Shown: positions 44,101 through 52,954, counted from the first letter of the stretch. The stretch: DNA of 64,000 nucleotides from Chitinophagaceae bacterium (GCA_014379965.1 JACMKU010000123.1:1-64000); one strand, 5' to 3'. Numbers and translations: made by a program. Notes: generated from the letters alone by a model not told the origin.

Positions 44101-46026
44101 ACGGCAGGTACTTCTTATCGTGTGAAGGCATACTATAAAGGATCCGATGCGCCTACATGGGTTGAGAGATTCGAGATCAGGTATGGTACGATGGCCCATA
44201 GCAGCGCCATGACGAACCTGCTATATACAAACAATGGTACATCGACTGTTACTGCCAGTCCGTTTGACTCCGTCATCGTGGACTTTACAGTTCCAACAAC
44301 AGGTGTATACTATGTCGGTTTCCACAACATCTCTGCACCTGACCAGGCCTTCCTATTCATTGATGATATCAGCGTCAGGATTTCTCCCAAGGTGGATGTA
44401 GGTATTACGGGTGTCACTCTTCCTTCGCTGAACTGCCCAACAAGCAATGTGTTGGTACAGGCAAGGATCAGGAATTACAACACCACTGTTCAGGACTTCA
44501 GCGTCTATCCTGTCACGGTCACGGCCACCATTACGGGTGCCGCTTCAGGAACGCTTACAGCTACCCTCAATACGGGAACGCTGGCACCTGGTGCAAGTAT
44601 GGATTTCTATCTCAACCCCGCATTCAATTTCACAACAGCGGGTACATATAATATAACAGTCGCCACTAGTTCTCCAGATGATCCGGAAACAGGAAATAAT
44701 TCATTCACTACATCGATCAACGTGAATGCAAATCCTGCTACGCCAGTCATTACGCCAGCGGCACCAGCCATTTGCGTAGGCGGCCAGGTTCAATTGAGCA
44801 CACAGTTCACAACTGCAGCGGCTCCTGTAACGCTTCCTGCGGTTTCTTCCGGTACGATCGCTGTGAATGTACCTGATGCTCTTGCATCTGGTGCTACTCA
44901 TACTATCAACGTGACTACTGTTCCAGCCGGAGCTACGGTAACTGGAATTTCCGTTTCTATCAATCATTTCAGCCATACATGGATCAGCGACATGGTGATC
45001 AACCTTAAGGCGCCAAATGGTAAAGTCCTCAACCTGTTCAATGGCAAGGGCGGCAATGGCGATAGCCTGATGAATACGGTTATCAACTCTACATCTACGT
45101 CGCCACTGGCGGCTGGTGTTGCCCCTTTCACTGGTACATATGCTCCTGATGCCACTGCTACAAACCCTCCAACGGGTTATACGCAGGACGTCACCAATTT
45201 CGCCGGACTTTATTCTATCGGAAACGGTGCATGGACTTTGGCGATGAGAGATTTGTTTGGTGGTGATTTGGGAGTTCTTAAATCATGGTCAATAACATTG
45301 ACTTACCAGTTCGTAACTCCAAGGGTGACATGGACACCGGTAACAGGATTGTTTACCAATGCTGCTGCTACTACCGCGTATACAGCTGGTACAGATGCTT
45401 ATTCAGTATTTGCCAAGCCTGCGACGACTACAACATATACTGTGACCGCAACAACGCTTGCCGGCTGTACTGCTTCTTCAACAGCTACGGTAACCGTTAA
45501 TACCGGTACACCGATTACTGTGGGATCAATAGCTGATACAGTTTGTACGAGTGATGCAATCATCCAATTGCCTGCCACGCCTGTCGGTGGTACATGGACC
45601 GGGCCTGGTGTTTCTGGAAATACGTTTATCCCGCCATCTACGGCTATTGGAACGTACACCCTTACGTACACCTTCGTGAATGCCTTTGGTTGTACCAGCA
45701 CCGCTACCAAGCGTATCTCGGTGAAGGATTGCCCTGAAAGGCTGATATTGCTGAGAGACAACGCAGTGATCCTCTACCCGAATCCAAATGACGGTCGATT
45801 CAATATCAGGATCAACAGCGTATTGTATAACTATCTTGGCATGAAGGTTTACTCTAATAATGGTATCCTGGTTAGGACACAGCAGTTTGCTGGTCTTGCC
45901 TATGGTCGTGTAATACCGATCGACCTCACGAATCTGCCGGGCGGAATCTACATGGTTAAGTTCTACTATGATGGTGGAACGAGAACATCGGAGAAGACGT
46001 TCAAGGTTCTTGTTGGTCTACCATAA
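41164..46026 (+). CDS. Giant T9SS cargo protein with FnIII modules and a proprotein-convertase P-domain
   Basis: 1620 residues, signal peptide MRKIYVAILSLFTLFFWNTKSTAQ. Regions in order: a beta-sandwich (~25-275); an Ig-like stretch; a jelly-roll/choice-of-anchor type domain (~360-525); FnIII (~528-625, VTALAPTTATVSWTAS ... VTGLTPNTAYTLYVRS); a second jelly-roll (~630-795); FnIII (~800-890); a third jelly-roll (~895-1075, with FRIND-like KSLWYIYDLGNPARGG); a CARDB-like domain; a P-domain (~1232-1382, SVSINHFSHTWISDMVINLKAPNGK ... GAWTLAMRDLFGGDLG); and a type A sorting domain (YPNPNDGRFNIRI ... PGGIYMVKFYYDGG). No protease domain precedes the P-domain. Likely a surface adhesin or scaffold. 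Confidence 0.9.
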   Translation: MRKIYVAILSLFTLFFWNTKSTAQVNLYIFSQSSGTYTPITGGTVVATATDNTTAAGSLDDANYTLPAGTIPFTFTFNGIGYTSLVISSNGFLTFGATAPGGTNYTPISGATAYAGAIAAFGGDINSIFNLGSTTGNIRYEVVGTAPNREFVVQWSNFRPAFSTSTTSAYVFSFQIRLAETSNAVRIVYGGNLAFVIGSTAVSGTRQIGLRGATNADFNNRTNPATTAFTASTAGLANNATQAYNTTTNPPGMPTSGLTYTWLVPPPCVAPPGGGTAVAPAGSVCAGTPFSVSVTGGSFGTGLTYQWESSTDNATWGPVAAATSALLTTSTSTNTYYRRKITCSGVDGFSTSALVTVTAPISVLPWTENFDGLATVGLTSFPNCWVKQNGDWRSANNASSGFDADARSAPNFIANAWSATNEFIWTSGFQLTAGTSYDFSFWFADFAPGYTSWAGEVWINGSASSTGATQVGTPFISVGTVGPIAYTKVTKVFVPTSSGVYHFGIRVNEATGAPWYLSFDDFRLEVTPPCVTPTALNVTALAPTTATVSWTASVSLPTGGYQWEVRTSGVGGSGATGLAASGATAAGVTTANVTGLTPNTAYTLYVRSVCTAGTTFSSWEGPRNFRTPCLPFNTFPYTETFEAASVTRTCWTPTQVTGTVNWTYGAGAGNGGAITAAHSGTQNARHFGNNSGSVARLVSPSLNFSAVPVQGAQVTFWYANQNWLGDQNELRVFYRTSSAGAWTLIPGAVYTTNVGVWTEVELALPSSSGASDYYIAFEGTELFGWGVAVDDVTLAVAPTCPKPTNVTALGVTSTSAIVSFTSPGNAFIVEYGAPGFVPGTTNVAGTGGTIVLGIASPITVTGLTPNTAYDFYVRRICVPGVDFSTNVKVSASSLCAPTSIPYLQNFETGTPLVGFPTCTSNEDVNGNSGPTPNGGGGRFIINNVAQTYASPDKSLWYIYDLGNPARGGDDWFYLQGLNLTAGTSYRVKAYYKGSDAPTWVERFEIRYGTMAHSSAMTNLLYTNNGTSTVTASPFDSVIVDFTVPTTGVYYVGFHNISAPDQAFLFIDDISVRISPKVDVGITGVTLPSLNCPTSNVLVQARIRNYNTTVQDFSVYPVTVTATITGAASGTLTATLNTGTLAPGASMDFYLNPAFNFTTAGTYNITVATSSPDDPETGNNSFTTSINVNANPATPVITPAAPAICVGGQVQLSTQFTTAAAPVTLPAVSSGTIAVNVPDALASGATHTINVTTVPAGATVTGISVSINHFSHTWISDMVINLKAPNGKVLNLFNGKGGNGDSLMNTVINSTSTSPLAAGVAPFTGTYAPDATATNPPTGYTQDVTNFAGLYSIGNGAWTLAMRDLFGGDLGVLKSWSITLTYQFVTPRVTWTPVTGLFTNAAATTAYTAGTDAYSVFAKPATTTTYTVTATTLAGCTASSTATVTVNTGTPITVGSIADTVCTSDAIIQLPATPVGGTWTGPGVSGNTFIPPSTAIGTYTLTYTFVNAFGCTSTATKRISVKDCPERLILLRDNAVILYPNPNDGRFNIRINSVLYNYLGMKVYSNNGILVRTQQFAGLAYGRVIPIDLTNLPGGIYMVKFYYDGGTRTSEKTFKVLVGLP

Positions 46027-46051
46027 TAGTTATGATCATTTAAAATAGTCT

Positions 46052-46084
46052 AAGCATCCCGTTAACAGCGGGATGCTTTTTTAT
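46052..46084 (+). terminator. Intrinsic terminator of the P-domain gene
   Basis: AAGCATCCC / GGGATGCTT perfect 9-bp stem with a 9-nt loop, followed by six T. Confidence 0.92.
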
Positions 46085-46105
46085 TAAATTACATCAAGAC
46101 CTATT

Positions 46106-46846
46106 TTGAAAATCTCCCCCTTGATATCGTTGCTTTCACGCCACCATGCAGATTATGCGAGGGTGGTGCCGTTTACTCCAGGAAAAGATGCATTGATTCC
46201 ACTCGATTTTACAGCTGCTAATACTGAATTGACAGATCGAATTCTTGGAGACACACATTTGTTTACAGATTACATCAATACCAAACTCCAACAAAGTAAA
46301 GCACGATATGGAATCGGAGGTTATGGGGAACATCGCACCGTATATCGCACTAGCAGGTTGTTTGATAATGATCTTTCGAAAAATATTCTAACGGGTGACC
46401 TGGCAAATGACGCGATCGCGGAGCCTAGACGGCTGCACCTGGGAACTGACATCTGGGGCAAGCCGCATACTTCCGTTGCCGCACCAATCGATGGTATTGT
46501 GCATAGTTTCGCGTTCAACAACAGGGCTGGAGATTATGGCACGACTATTATTCTATCGCACCAGCTGGAGGGAACAAGTTTTTATACACTATATGGCCAT
46601 TTGAGTCTTAACTCGATTAAGAATATGCAGGAAGGTGATCGCCTACTGAAAGGAGACATTTTTGCTGAGTTCGGCATCCAGGATGAAAACGGCCATTGGC
46701 CTCCCCATCTTCATTTCCAGATCATACAAGATCTGCAGGGGTGGACTGGCGACTATCCCGGCGTATGCCGCTACTCTGAGAGAGAAGCTTATTTGCAAAA
46801 TTCCCCCGATCCAGAGATTATACTTCAGTTAAATCAATACACGTAG
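46106..46846 (+). CDS. M23-type metallopeptidase domain protein without signal peptide
   Basis: 246 residues. The LytM/M23 zinc site is visible: [10 protein letters not shown] (His and Asp ligands) near 112 and HLHFQI near 207, with [18 protein letters not shown] in between. The usual periplasmic address is missing: the N-terminus is soluble ([32 protein letters not shown]), so the protein is probably cytoplasmic. It resembles the middle domain of the large phosphotransferase - M23 - aminotransferase fusion proteins, so a metabolic rather than cell-wall role is possible (inference). Repeat G1 abuts its stop codon. Confidence 0.85.
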   Translation: MKISPLISLLSRHHADYARVVPFTPGKDALIPLDFTAANTELTDRILGDTHLFTDYINTKLQQSKARYGIGGYGEHRTVYRTSRLFDNDLSKNILTGDLANDAIAEPRRLHLGTDIWGKPHTSVAAPIDGIVHSFAFNNRAGDYGTTIILSHQLEGTSFYTLYGHLSLNSIKNMQEGDRLLKGDIFAEFGIQDENGHWPPHLHFQIIQDLQGWTGDYPGVCRYSEREAYLQNSPDPEIILQLNQYT

Positions 46847-46965
46847 AATTTCACGCAAAGACGCAAAGGTTCGCAAAGGCGCCAAGCACTACTGAGATCG
46901 AACATTCTTTGCGACTTTGCGAACCTTTGCGTCTTTGCGTGAAACCTATTCTTTGCGTGAAACCC
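46847..46965 (+). repeat. Word-palindrome element G1 (ACGCAAAG / CTTTGCGT words)
   Basis: Begins directly after the M23 stop codon: left arm AATTTCACGCAAAGACGC, GGTTCGCAAAGGCGCC; centre 46885-46909; right arm CTTTGCGACTTTGCGAACC, GCGTCTTTGCGTGAAACC, plus one extra copy of CTTTGCGTGAAACCC. It ends 1-2 nt before the ruvB -7 box. Confidence 0.92.
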
Positions 46966-46966
46966 T

Positions 46967-46974
46967 TAAATTTA
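46967..46974 (+). promoter_or_regulatory. Likely -7 box close to ruvB start
   Basis: TAAATTTA, 3 nt before the ATG at 46978, at the very edge of repeat G1. A matching -33 region would have to lie inside the repeat. Confidence 0.4.
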
Positions 46975-46977
46975 CAC

Positions 46978-48006
46978 ATGGCAAATCCCAACCTCGAAAG
47001 TGATAAGCAGGGCCTCTCTGCAGCGGAGAAGGAATTTGAAAACAACATCAGACCTTCACAGATAAGTGATTTCGCCGGCCAGGAGCAAATCATTGAGAAC
47101 CTCAGGATATTCATCAAGGCGGCCAAGATTCGGGGAGAAGCATTGGATCACGTCCTATTTCATGGTCCGCCCGGACTAGGTAAGACAACACTCTCACGAA
47201 TCGTTGCGACCGAACTTGGAGTGAATATTAGAGAAACTTCCGGTCCCGTGATTGAAAAGCCAGGTGATTTGGCGGGTTTGCTGACCAATCTTGAGCCTAA
47301 CGATGTATTGTTCATCGATGAGATCCATCGGCTGAGTACAGTAGTAGAGGAGTATCTCTATGCAGCGATGGAAGACTACCGCATCGATATCATGGTTGAT
47401 AGTGGTCCCAATGCACGAAGTATACAGATCAACCTGAATCCGTTTACGCTGATAGGAGCAACGACGCGCAGTGGGCTGTTGACCGCGCCGCTGTTGTCGC
47501 GGTTCGCAATCAAATCGCGACTCGAATATTACACGGCACCGATACTCAACCGCATCATTCAGCGGTCAGCTTCCATACTTCAGACGAATATTTCCAAGGA
47601 TGCCATCGTGGAGATCGGTAGAAGGAGTCGTGGGACCCCACGAATCGCAAATGGCTTATTACGACGTGTTCGCGATTTCGCCCAGGTGTTGAATGATGGA
47701 GAGATCGATCTTGGCATTACACAACATGCATTGAAGGCATTGAACGTTGATGAATACGGTCTCGATGACATGGATAATAAAATTCTGATGACGATCATCG
47801 AGAAATTTAAAGGAGGTCCAGTAGGTATTACCACGATCGCTACAGCTGTAGGAGAAGAGGCAGGTACCCTGGAAGAAGTATATGAGCCCTTTCTTATACA
47901 GGAGGGATTTCTTCAGCGAACTCCGCGTGGAAGGGAAGTTACAGCCAAGGCTTATGACCACTTAGGAAGAACGAATCCGGGGCGATCGGGGACATTGTTC
48001 GCTTAA
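46978..48006 (+). CDS. ruvB: Holliday junction branch migration helicase RuvB
   Basis: 342 residues from the ATG at 46978; the longer in-frame extension translates repeat G1 and is rejected. AAA+ motor that drives Holliday-junction migration with RuvA and feeds RuvC. Walker A is [10 protein letters not shown] near 62-71, Walker B LFIDEIH near 111-117, sensor 1 LIGATTRSG, arginine finger region [11 protein letters not shown], and the C-terminal winged helix contains [15 protein letters not shown] and [12 protein letters not shown]. ruvC is ~20 kb away. Repeat E2 begins immediately after the stop. Confidence 0.98.
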   Translation: MANPNLESDKQGLSAAEKEFENNIRPSQISDFAGQEQIIENLRIFIKAAKIRGEALDHVLFHGPPGLGKTTLSRIVATELGVNIRETSGPVIEKPGDLAGLLTNLEPNDVLFIDEIHRLSTVVEEYLYAAMEDYRIDIMVDSGPNARSIQINLNPFTLIGATTRSGLLTAPLLSRFAIKSRLEYYTAPILNRIIQRSASILQTNISKDAIVEIGRRSRGTPRIANGLLRRVRDFAQVLNDGEIDLGITQHALKALNVDEYGLDDMDNKILMTIIEKFKGGPVGITTIATAVGEEAGTLEEVYEPFLIQEGFLQRTPRGREVTAKAYDHLGRTNPGRSGTLFA

Positions 48007-48197
48007 GTAAGACTGGAAGTCGGGAAGACCGGAAGTCCGAAAGTCGGGAAGACCGGAAGTCCGAAAGTCGGGAAGACCGGAAGTCCGGAAGACCAGTCAT
48101 TAAAGAGAAAATTCCCTTCTTCTATGGAATAAAAGAATTTACAAAGCAAGCGAAAGTCTTTCGGACTTCCGGTCTTCCGGTCTTTATTCCGGTCTTT
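48007..48197 (+). repeat. Word-palindrome element E2 (GACCGGAAGTCC words)
   Basis: Left arm 48007-48098 contains at least three tandem 28-nt units of the AAGACCGGAAGTCCGAAAGT type; ~60-nt centre; right arm 48152-48197 (GTCTTTCGGACTTCCGGTC and so on). It starts at the ruvB stop and its right arm includes the rprY stop codon (48196-48198). Confidence 0.92.
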
Positions 48198-48894
48198 ACT
48201 CTTGAACTACCAGCCTAAATCCATTACCATGGATATTGACAATCTCCAACTTGGGATCGTCCTTTAGATATTTCCTTAATTTAGCAATATACACATCCAT
48301 GCTACGGCCATTGAAGTACGTGTCGCTGCCCCAGATCTTCTTCAACGCCTGTTCTCTTGGTAGGAGGTCATTGAGGTGCTCAGCAAGCATCTTGAGAAGT
48401 TCATTCTCTTTCGGAGATAAGGTTTGCGTCACATCCTTATGAGAAAGCTGCCTGAGCTTGGGATTGAAATGATAGGTAGAAAGGTCAAACTCCTTGTTTT
48501 CGCTTTCCTTATTGATTTCCTCGTTGCGTTTGAGGATAGCTTTTATCTTAAGTAGTAAGACCTCGCTGTCGAAGGGCTTGGTGATATAATCATCGGCTCC
48601 AAGTTTATATCCTTGAATGATATCTTCTTTCATGGTCTTCGCACTGAGAAAGAATAAGGGAATATCGGGATCAACATCGCGGATCTCTTCGGCAAGTGTA
48701 AATCCATCCATGTTTGGCATCATCACATCGAGGAGGCAGAGGTCGAATTTTTCACGTTGGAAAGCAGCAAGGCCTAATCGACCATCTCTTTCAAGTATTA
48801 CGTCGTAGTCATTCAATTCAAGATAATTCTTAAGCACACTTCCCAGGTTAGGATCATCTTCACACAATAAAATTTTAGGTTTCTTTGAGTCCAT
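48196..48894 (-). CDS. rprY: OmpR-family response regulator RprY
   Basis: 232 residues: receiver domain (1-~120) with phospho-acceptor Asp56 in LCLLDVMMPNMDG, acidic pair CEDD, conserved Thr/Ser in FFLSAKTM and Lys in YITKPFDSE; then an OmpR winged helix (~140-230) with LSPKENELLKMLAEHLN and DVYIAKLRKYLKDD. The sequence agrees closely with Bacteroidota RprY, which acts with the kinase RprX in envelope or oxidative stress responses. No kinase gene is adjacent. The stop codon lies in repeat E2. Confidence 0.92.
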   Translation of the reverse strand: MDSKKPKILLCEDDPNLGSVLKNYLELNDYDVILERDGRLGLAAFQREKFDLCLLDVMMPNMDGFTLAEEIRDVDPDIPLFFLSAKTMKEDIIQGYKLGADDYITKPFDSEVLLLKIKAILKRNEEINKESENKEFDLSTYHFNPKLRQLSHKDVTQTLSPKENELLKMLAEHLNDLLPREQALKKIWGSDTYFNGRSMDVYIAKLRKYLKDDPKLEIVNIHGNGFRLVVQE

Positions 48895-49054
48895 GATTGG
48901 TAAAATTTAATTCATTAGTTTTTCTTATTTGCAAAATCGCCCCGCTCTTCCGATTACTGGGTGAGCAAATAACTGTAAATCATTTGCCAAACAGGGGGGA
49001 AGGTAAATAATATTTTGTTAAGAGTGGTCGCCTATAAAGGGTTTTTGAACTAGA

Positions 49055-49207
49055 AAGGTAGTGAATGGTGAGTTGTGAATGGTGAGTGGCACCCCTAATC
49101 GAGAATTCTTCACTGATTCGCGAATCGGTAATTCATGGTCGAAACTCAGAGACCACTCTCCATTCGCGACTCACCTCTCACCTGCCTTTCATTGTTCACA
49201 ATTCACT
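49055..49207 (+). repeat. Word-palindrome element A5 in the rprY - DUF853 divergent gap
   Basis: Left arm 49055-49095 (GAAAGGTAGTGAATGGTGAG ...), ~55-nt centre containing TGGTCGAAACTCAGAG, right arm 49150-49207 (ACCACTCTCCATTCGCGACT ... TTCACAATTCAC). The GAAAGG start of the left arm is mirrored by CCTTTC in the right. The rest of the 346-nt gap 48895-49240 is A+T-rich with no gene; TAATTTTC at about 49218 may belong to the DUF853 promoter. Confidence 0.85.
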
Positions 49208-49240
49208 TTCTTTCTGTAATTTTCTTAAAACTGTTGCACA

Positions 49241-50776
49241 ATGGCAGATAGCACAAAATTTCAACAGGTAGTCAAAGAGGGTTATTCATTCAAAGGCGAG
49301 AGCTTCAAGATTGGCTGCGCAATGCTGGATGGTAGCGTTGTACCGGGCGCGGATGTATTGATCCCATTGCGCACGATGAACCGGCATGGATTGATTGCAG
49401 GCGCTACGGGAACTGGCAAGACGAAGACACTTCAGATGTTGGCGGAAGGACTCAGTGACGCGAGTGTTCCTGTCGTACTGATGGATATTAAGGGTGACCT
49501 CAGCGGTATCGCCGCACCTGGAATTTTGAATGATAAACTTACGGAACGGGCAAAACTGCTGAACATTGAGTACAAGCCGACCGCATACCCGGTCGACCTG
49601 CTCACCCTCAGCAACCAGCCCGGGGCAAGGCTAAGAGCCACTGTGAGTGAGTTTGGACCGGTCTTGTTGTCAAGAATACTCGGACTGAACGATACCCAGG
49701 GGGGATTTGTGGCCATGATTTTCAAATACTGTGACGATAATAAACTTCCTCTGCTTGACTTGAAGGATTTCATAAAGGTTCTTCAATTTGTGAGTGATGA
49801 AGGCAAGGCTGAAATGGAGAAGAGTTATGGAAAGATTTCGACCACATCTACGGGTACCATTCTTAGGAAGGTGATAGAACTGCAGCAGCAGGGGGCCGAT
49901 GTTTTTTTCGGTGAGAAGAGTTTCGAAGTAGACGACCTCATGCGGATCAATGATGATGGCCGCGGCATGGTCTCTATTGTTCGCGTTACTGATCTGCAGG
50001 ACCGGCCAAAGCTATTTTCCACTTTCATGCTCCAATTACTCGCGGAGTTGTATGCCAGCTGCCCGGAAGAGGGCGATCTCGACAAGCCGAAACTGATCAT
50101 GTTCATCGATGAGGCGCACCTGATATTCCAGGAGGCGAATGATGCGCTACTCCAACAAATCGAAACCATCATCAAGTTGATAAGATCCAAGGGTATCGGA
50201 ATTTATTTCTGTACGCAGAACCCGATGGATGTTCCGGCTGATGTGCTCGCGCAACTTGGTCTTAAGATTCAACATGCGCTTCGTGCGTTTACGGCGGCAG
50301 ATCGCAAGGTGATCAAACAGACTTCTGAGAATTATCCAGAGACGACATTCTATAAAACTGAAGACCTGATCACACAACTTGGAATAGGCGAAGCGCTCGT
50401 CACAATACTCAATGAAAAAGGCATACCTACGCCGCTTGTGCATTGTATGATACGACCACCAGCAAGTCGTATGGATGTGCTGACAGCGTCGGAGATTGAT
50501 GGTCTCGTTGCAAAATCCAGGATCGCATCGAAGTATAACCAGGTTATTGATACCGAGAGCGCATATGAGATCCTTACGGAGAAATTGAATGAAGCTGCTG
50601 AGAAGACCAAGAAGGAGGAACAGAAAGAGAAACAGGGCTCAAATTCGAAGAAGGACAAAGGATTCTTTGACGATCCTACCGTGAGGAGCATGACCCGCAC
50701 CGCTGGTAATACCATTGTTAGGTCATTGCTGGGAGCGTTAGGACTTGGAGGAAGGAGTCGAAGAAGATTGTTTTAG
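49241..50776 (+). CDS. HerA-like / DUF853 family ATPase
   Basis: 511 residues of a P-loop ATPase in the HerA/FtsK superfamily, DUF853 branch. Walker A is AGATGTGKTKT (residues 53-63), followed by PVVLMDIKGDLSG; Walker B reads KLIMFIDEAHLIF near 285; the sensor segment is GIYFCTQNPMDVP. The C-terminal ~70 residues are lysine/glutamate rich (EKTKKEEQKEKQGSNSKKDK) and end in a glycine-arginine tail (LGGRSRRRLF). Relatives are annotated as helicases, but the true DNA or protein substrate is not established. No NurA nuclease partner is nearby. Confidence 0.92.
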   Translation: MADSTKFQQVVKEGYSFKGESFKIGCAMLDGSVVPGADVLIPLRTMNRHGLIAGATGTGKTKTLQMLAEGLSDASVPVVLMDIKGDLSGIAAPGILNDKLTERAKLLNIEYKPTAYPVDLLTLSNQPGARLRATVSEFGPVLLSRILGLNDTQGGFVAMIFKYCDDNKLPLLDLKDFIKVLQFVSDEGKAEMEKSYGKISTTSTGTILRKVIELQQQGADVFFGEKSFEVDDLMRINDDGRGMVSIVRVTDLQDRPKLFSTFMLQLLAELYASCPEEGDLDKPKLIMFIDEAHLIFQEANDALLQQIETIIKLIRSKGIGIYFCTQNPMDVPADVLAQLGLKIQHALRAFTAADRKVIKQTSENYPETTFYKTEDLITQLGIGEALVTILNEKGIPTPLVHCMIRPPASRMDVLTASEIDGLVAKSRIASKYNQVIDTESAYEILTEKLNEAAEKTKKEEQKEKQGSNSKKDKGFFDDPTVRSMTRTAGNTIVRSLLGALGLGGRSRRRLF

Positions 50777-50798
50777 ATCGGCGACAATTTAATTTAGA

Positions 50799-50863
50799 GT
50801 TGCGCCTCGCTAGGGTGGAGGAACAGAAACAGGAACAGAAACAGGAACAGAGCGAGGAGGCGC
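50799..50863 (+). repeat. Reduced word-palindrome element B2
   Basis: A short inverted repeat, GCGCCTCGCT near 50802-50811 and AGCGAGGAGGCGC near 50851-50863, encloses about five GGAACAGAAACAG words present in one orientation only. It lies between the DUF853 and recQ stop codons. Confidence 0.8.
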
Positions 50864-50871
50864 ACTTACCT

Positions 50872-52818
50872 TTATTTCATCTTTAGCCACACTCCCCCAT
50901 CAACTTGAATCTTATTCTCAGCCTGCAAATGCTCGATCACTCTCCACGCCTTTTCCTTCTTTACCCCGCCTAGTTGACCGAGCAGGTCCTTTATCTCGAG
51001 TCGTCCTTTCTCCACTATACTGGTTATACGTAGATAGATCGCATCGAATTCTTCCTGTGTAATCGAAGCTGCTTTTTGCCTCAGGCAATTATCGCAGATG
51101 CCGCAAGCCTTCATTTCTTTGTCGCCAAAATAATTACCGATGATGCGACTCCTGCAGTCCGTACCCTCCTTTACAAACCTGATTAATTCCGCGAGCCTAT
51201 CAATCGCTTTCTGTTTTCGTTGTCCATACGCCTGCATGTCAATAGTAAGCTCTGACGATCTTATTCTTTGGCGAAGAAAGTATAGCTGTGGTGAATCCTT
51301 GCGTGGGTTGTATTCGATAATGCCCGCTTTATCGAGACGAGCAAGTCTCCCTTTCACATCATCCTCGTGTACCTTCAGCAGTTGCGCAATGGAGAGTTCA
51401 GAAATGAAGGCTGGATGATCGAAAATGCCGTCGTAGGCACGCAATAATGTTTTAATCACTGGCTCCAGGTCGGCGTGATCTTTCTCAAATTCATATAGTT
51501 TCTCCTTCGTAATAGTGAACAGTATTGTTGGGGGGAGAAATACCTGTTCATTAAATGATAACCATCCATCCTGCTCCAGCGCTTTCAGCGAATAGAGAGC
51601 GGTCTGTCCATTCATGCTGAACTTCCTGAGAAAATCCGCCATGTCGAAAGCAAAGTACTCTCCTTTGCCACCATTTTCAGGGATCTGTAAATAATTGGCG
51701 ACGGCCTGGTAAACAAGACGGATATCCGCAAGCGATGGAAATCTAGAGGGAATGGAATCGCTAAGTTCCTTCAATTCCGCTTCGTTGTAGAGGAGCACTG
51801 CAAATGAAGTCTTACTATCCCTGCCCGCACGACCGGCCTCCTGGTAATAGTTTTCCAGGCAATCGGGAACATCTGCGTGAACAACTGTGCGCACATCGGG
51901 TTTATCGATTCCCATCCCGAATGCATTGGTGCAAACGATAACCCTTACCTGGTTGTTGATCCATGATTCCTGTTTTCGGTTTCGATCTTCTTGCGATAAC
52001 CCTGCATGGTAATAATCGGCGGAGATACCCTGCAATTGCAAAAGCTCACTGATCTCTTTTGTTCTCTTCCTGCTTTTACAGTAGACGATGGAGGTGCCAG
52101 ATACCCTGGAAAGAACTTCGATGATCTTGTGAATGCGAGACTCAGGTTTGAATACGCTATAGGAGAGATTGGGTCGCTCGAACGATTGGCGAAAGATCTT
52201 CCAGTACGGATTCACACTGTCAGGTACATTCAATCGCGCGCAGATGTCTTCCTGGACTTCGGTTGTCGCGGAGGCGGTCAAGGCCAGCACCGGCACGTCG
52301 TGCAATTCTTCACGAAGCGCAGCGATCCGGAGATAGGACGGTCGGAAGTCATACCCCCATTGAGAGATGCAATGCGCCTCATCCACCGCGAGCAGGTTGA
52401 TGTGCATGCCTGGAAGATATTCCTTGAACAATGAAGTCTCGAGTCTCTCAGGTGATACATACAGGAATTTGCAATTGCTTCGGGTAACCGTCTGCAGAAT
52501 ATTAATTACTTCTTTCCGACTCATACCGGAATAGATCGAATAGGCAGTGATATTCTTACGACGAAGATTAGAAACCTGGTCCTTCATTAATGCGATGAGT
52601 GGAGACACGACGAGGCACATTCCATCCATCGCAAGCGCCGGCACCTGGTAACAAAGAGATTTACCGCCACCTGTAGGCATTAACGCAAGGGTATCCTTTC
52701 CTTCCAATACAGAACGGATAATATCCTCCTGTAATGGACGGAACGACTGGTAGCCCCAGTGTTTTTTCAAGATATCCGTTATTGTTGCCGTCACGATCTC
52801 TGATAAATATGCAGGCAA
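50872..52818 (-). CDS. recQ: RecQ family ATP-dependent DNA helicase
   Basis: 648 residues if started at the TTG at 52818; a GTG at 52794 is an alternative and gives a start nearer to relatives (VTATITDILKKHWGYQ). Superfamily 2 motifs are complete: motif 0 YQSFRPLQEDII, Walker A LMPTGGGKSLCYQ, DEAH box in LLAVDEAHCISQWGYDFRPSY, and QEAGRAGRD. The RecQ zinc-binding domain follows (DCRSRIIG ... ACGICDNCLR) and then a winged helix; the C-terminus ends without a clear HRDC domain. 3'-5' helicase for recombination and replication repair. Confidence 0.95.
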   Translation of the reverse strand: MPAYLSEIVTATITDILKKHWGYQSFRPLQEDIIRSVLEGKDTLALMPTGGGKSLCYQVPALAMDGMCLVVSPLIALMKDQVSNLRRKNITAYSIYSGMSRKEVINILQTVTRSNCKFLYVSPERLETSLFKEYLPGMHINLLAVDEAHCISQWGYDFRPSYLRIAALREELHDVPVLALTASATTEVQEDICARLNVPDSVNPYWKIFRQSFERPNLSYSVFKPESRIHKIIEVLSRVSGTSIVYCKSRKRTKEISELLQLQGISADYYHAGLSQEDRNRKQESWINNQVRVIVCTNAFGMGIDKPDVRTVVHADVPDCLENYYQEAGRAGRDSKTSFAVLLYNEAELKELSDSIPSRFPSLADIRLVYQAVANYLQIPENGGKGEYFAFDMADFLRKFSMNGQTALYSLKALEQDGWLSFNEQVFLPPTILFTITKEKLYEFEKDHADLEPVIKTLLRAYDGIFDHPAFISELSIAQLLKVHEDDVKGRLARLDKAGIIEYNPRKDSPQLYFLRQRIRSSELTIDMQAYGQRKQKAIDRLAELIRFVKEGTDCRSRIIGNYFGDKEMKACGICDNCLRQKAASITQEEFDAIYLRITSIVEKGRLEIKDLLGQLGGVKKEKAWRVIEHLQAENKIQVDGGVWLKMK

Positions 52819-52860
52819 GTTATACCAGCAACGCTAGCCTGCCAATTGAATAAATACGGG

Positions 52861-52883
52861 AATTCTTGGGGAAAACAAGAATT
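52861..52883. other. Hairpin upstream of recQ / downstream of copA
   Basis: AATTCTTG / CAAGAATT perfect 8-bp stem with loop GGGAAAA. No clear T-tract on either side, so its role as a copA terminator is uncertain. Confidence 0.5.
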
Positions 52884-52888
52884 AGAGG

Positions 52889-52950
52889 TCAGAAACAGAA
52901 ACAGAAACAGGAACAGAAACAGGAACAGAAACAGGAACAGAGCGAGAAAC
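52889..52950 (+). repeat. Half word-palindrome element B3 (GGAACAG words, one arm)
   Basis: About eight AGAAACAGGAACAG-type words in one orientation, ending AGCGAGAAACAGG; no complementary arm nearby. It touches half-element A7. A short plus-strand frame here would encode only RN repeats and is not a gene. Confidence 0.85.
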
Positions 52951-52954
52951 AGGA

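Noticed and set aside
46909-46977. N-terminal extension of RuvB
   Set aside because: The extension ([17 protein letters not shown]) is translated repeat G1 and is not found in RuvB.
50815-50860. Tandem GGAACAGAAACAG words as a possible CRISPR array
   Set aside because: No unique spacers, words degenerate and 6-13 nt long, and no cas genes in the window.
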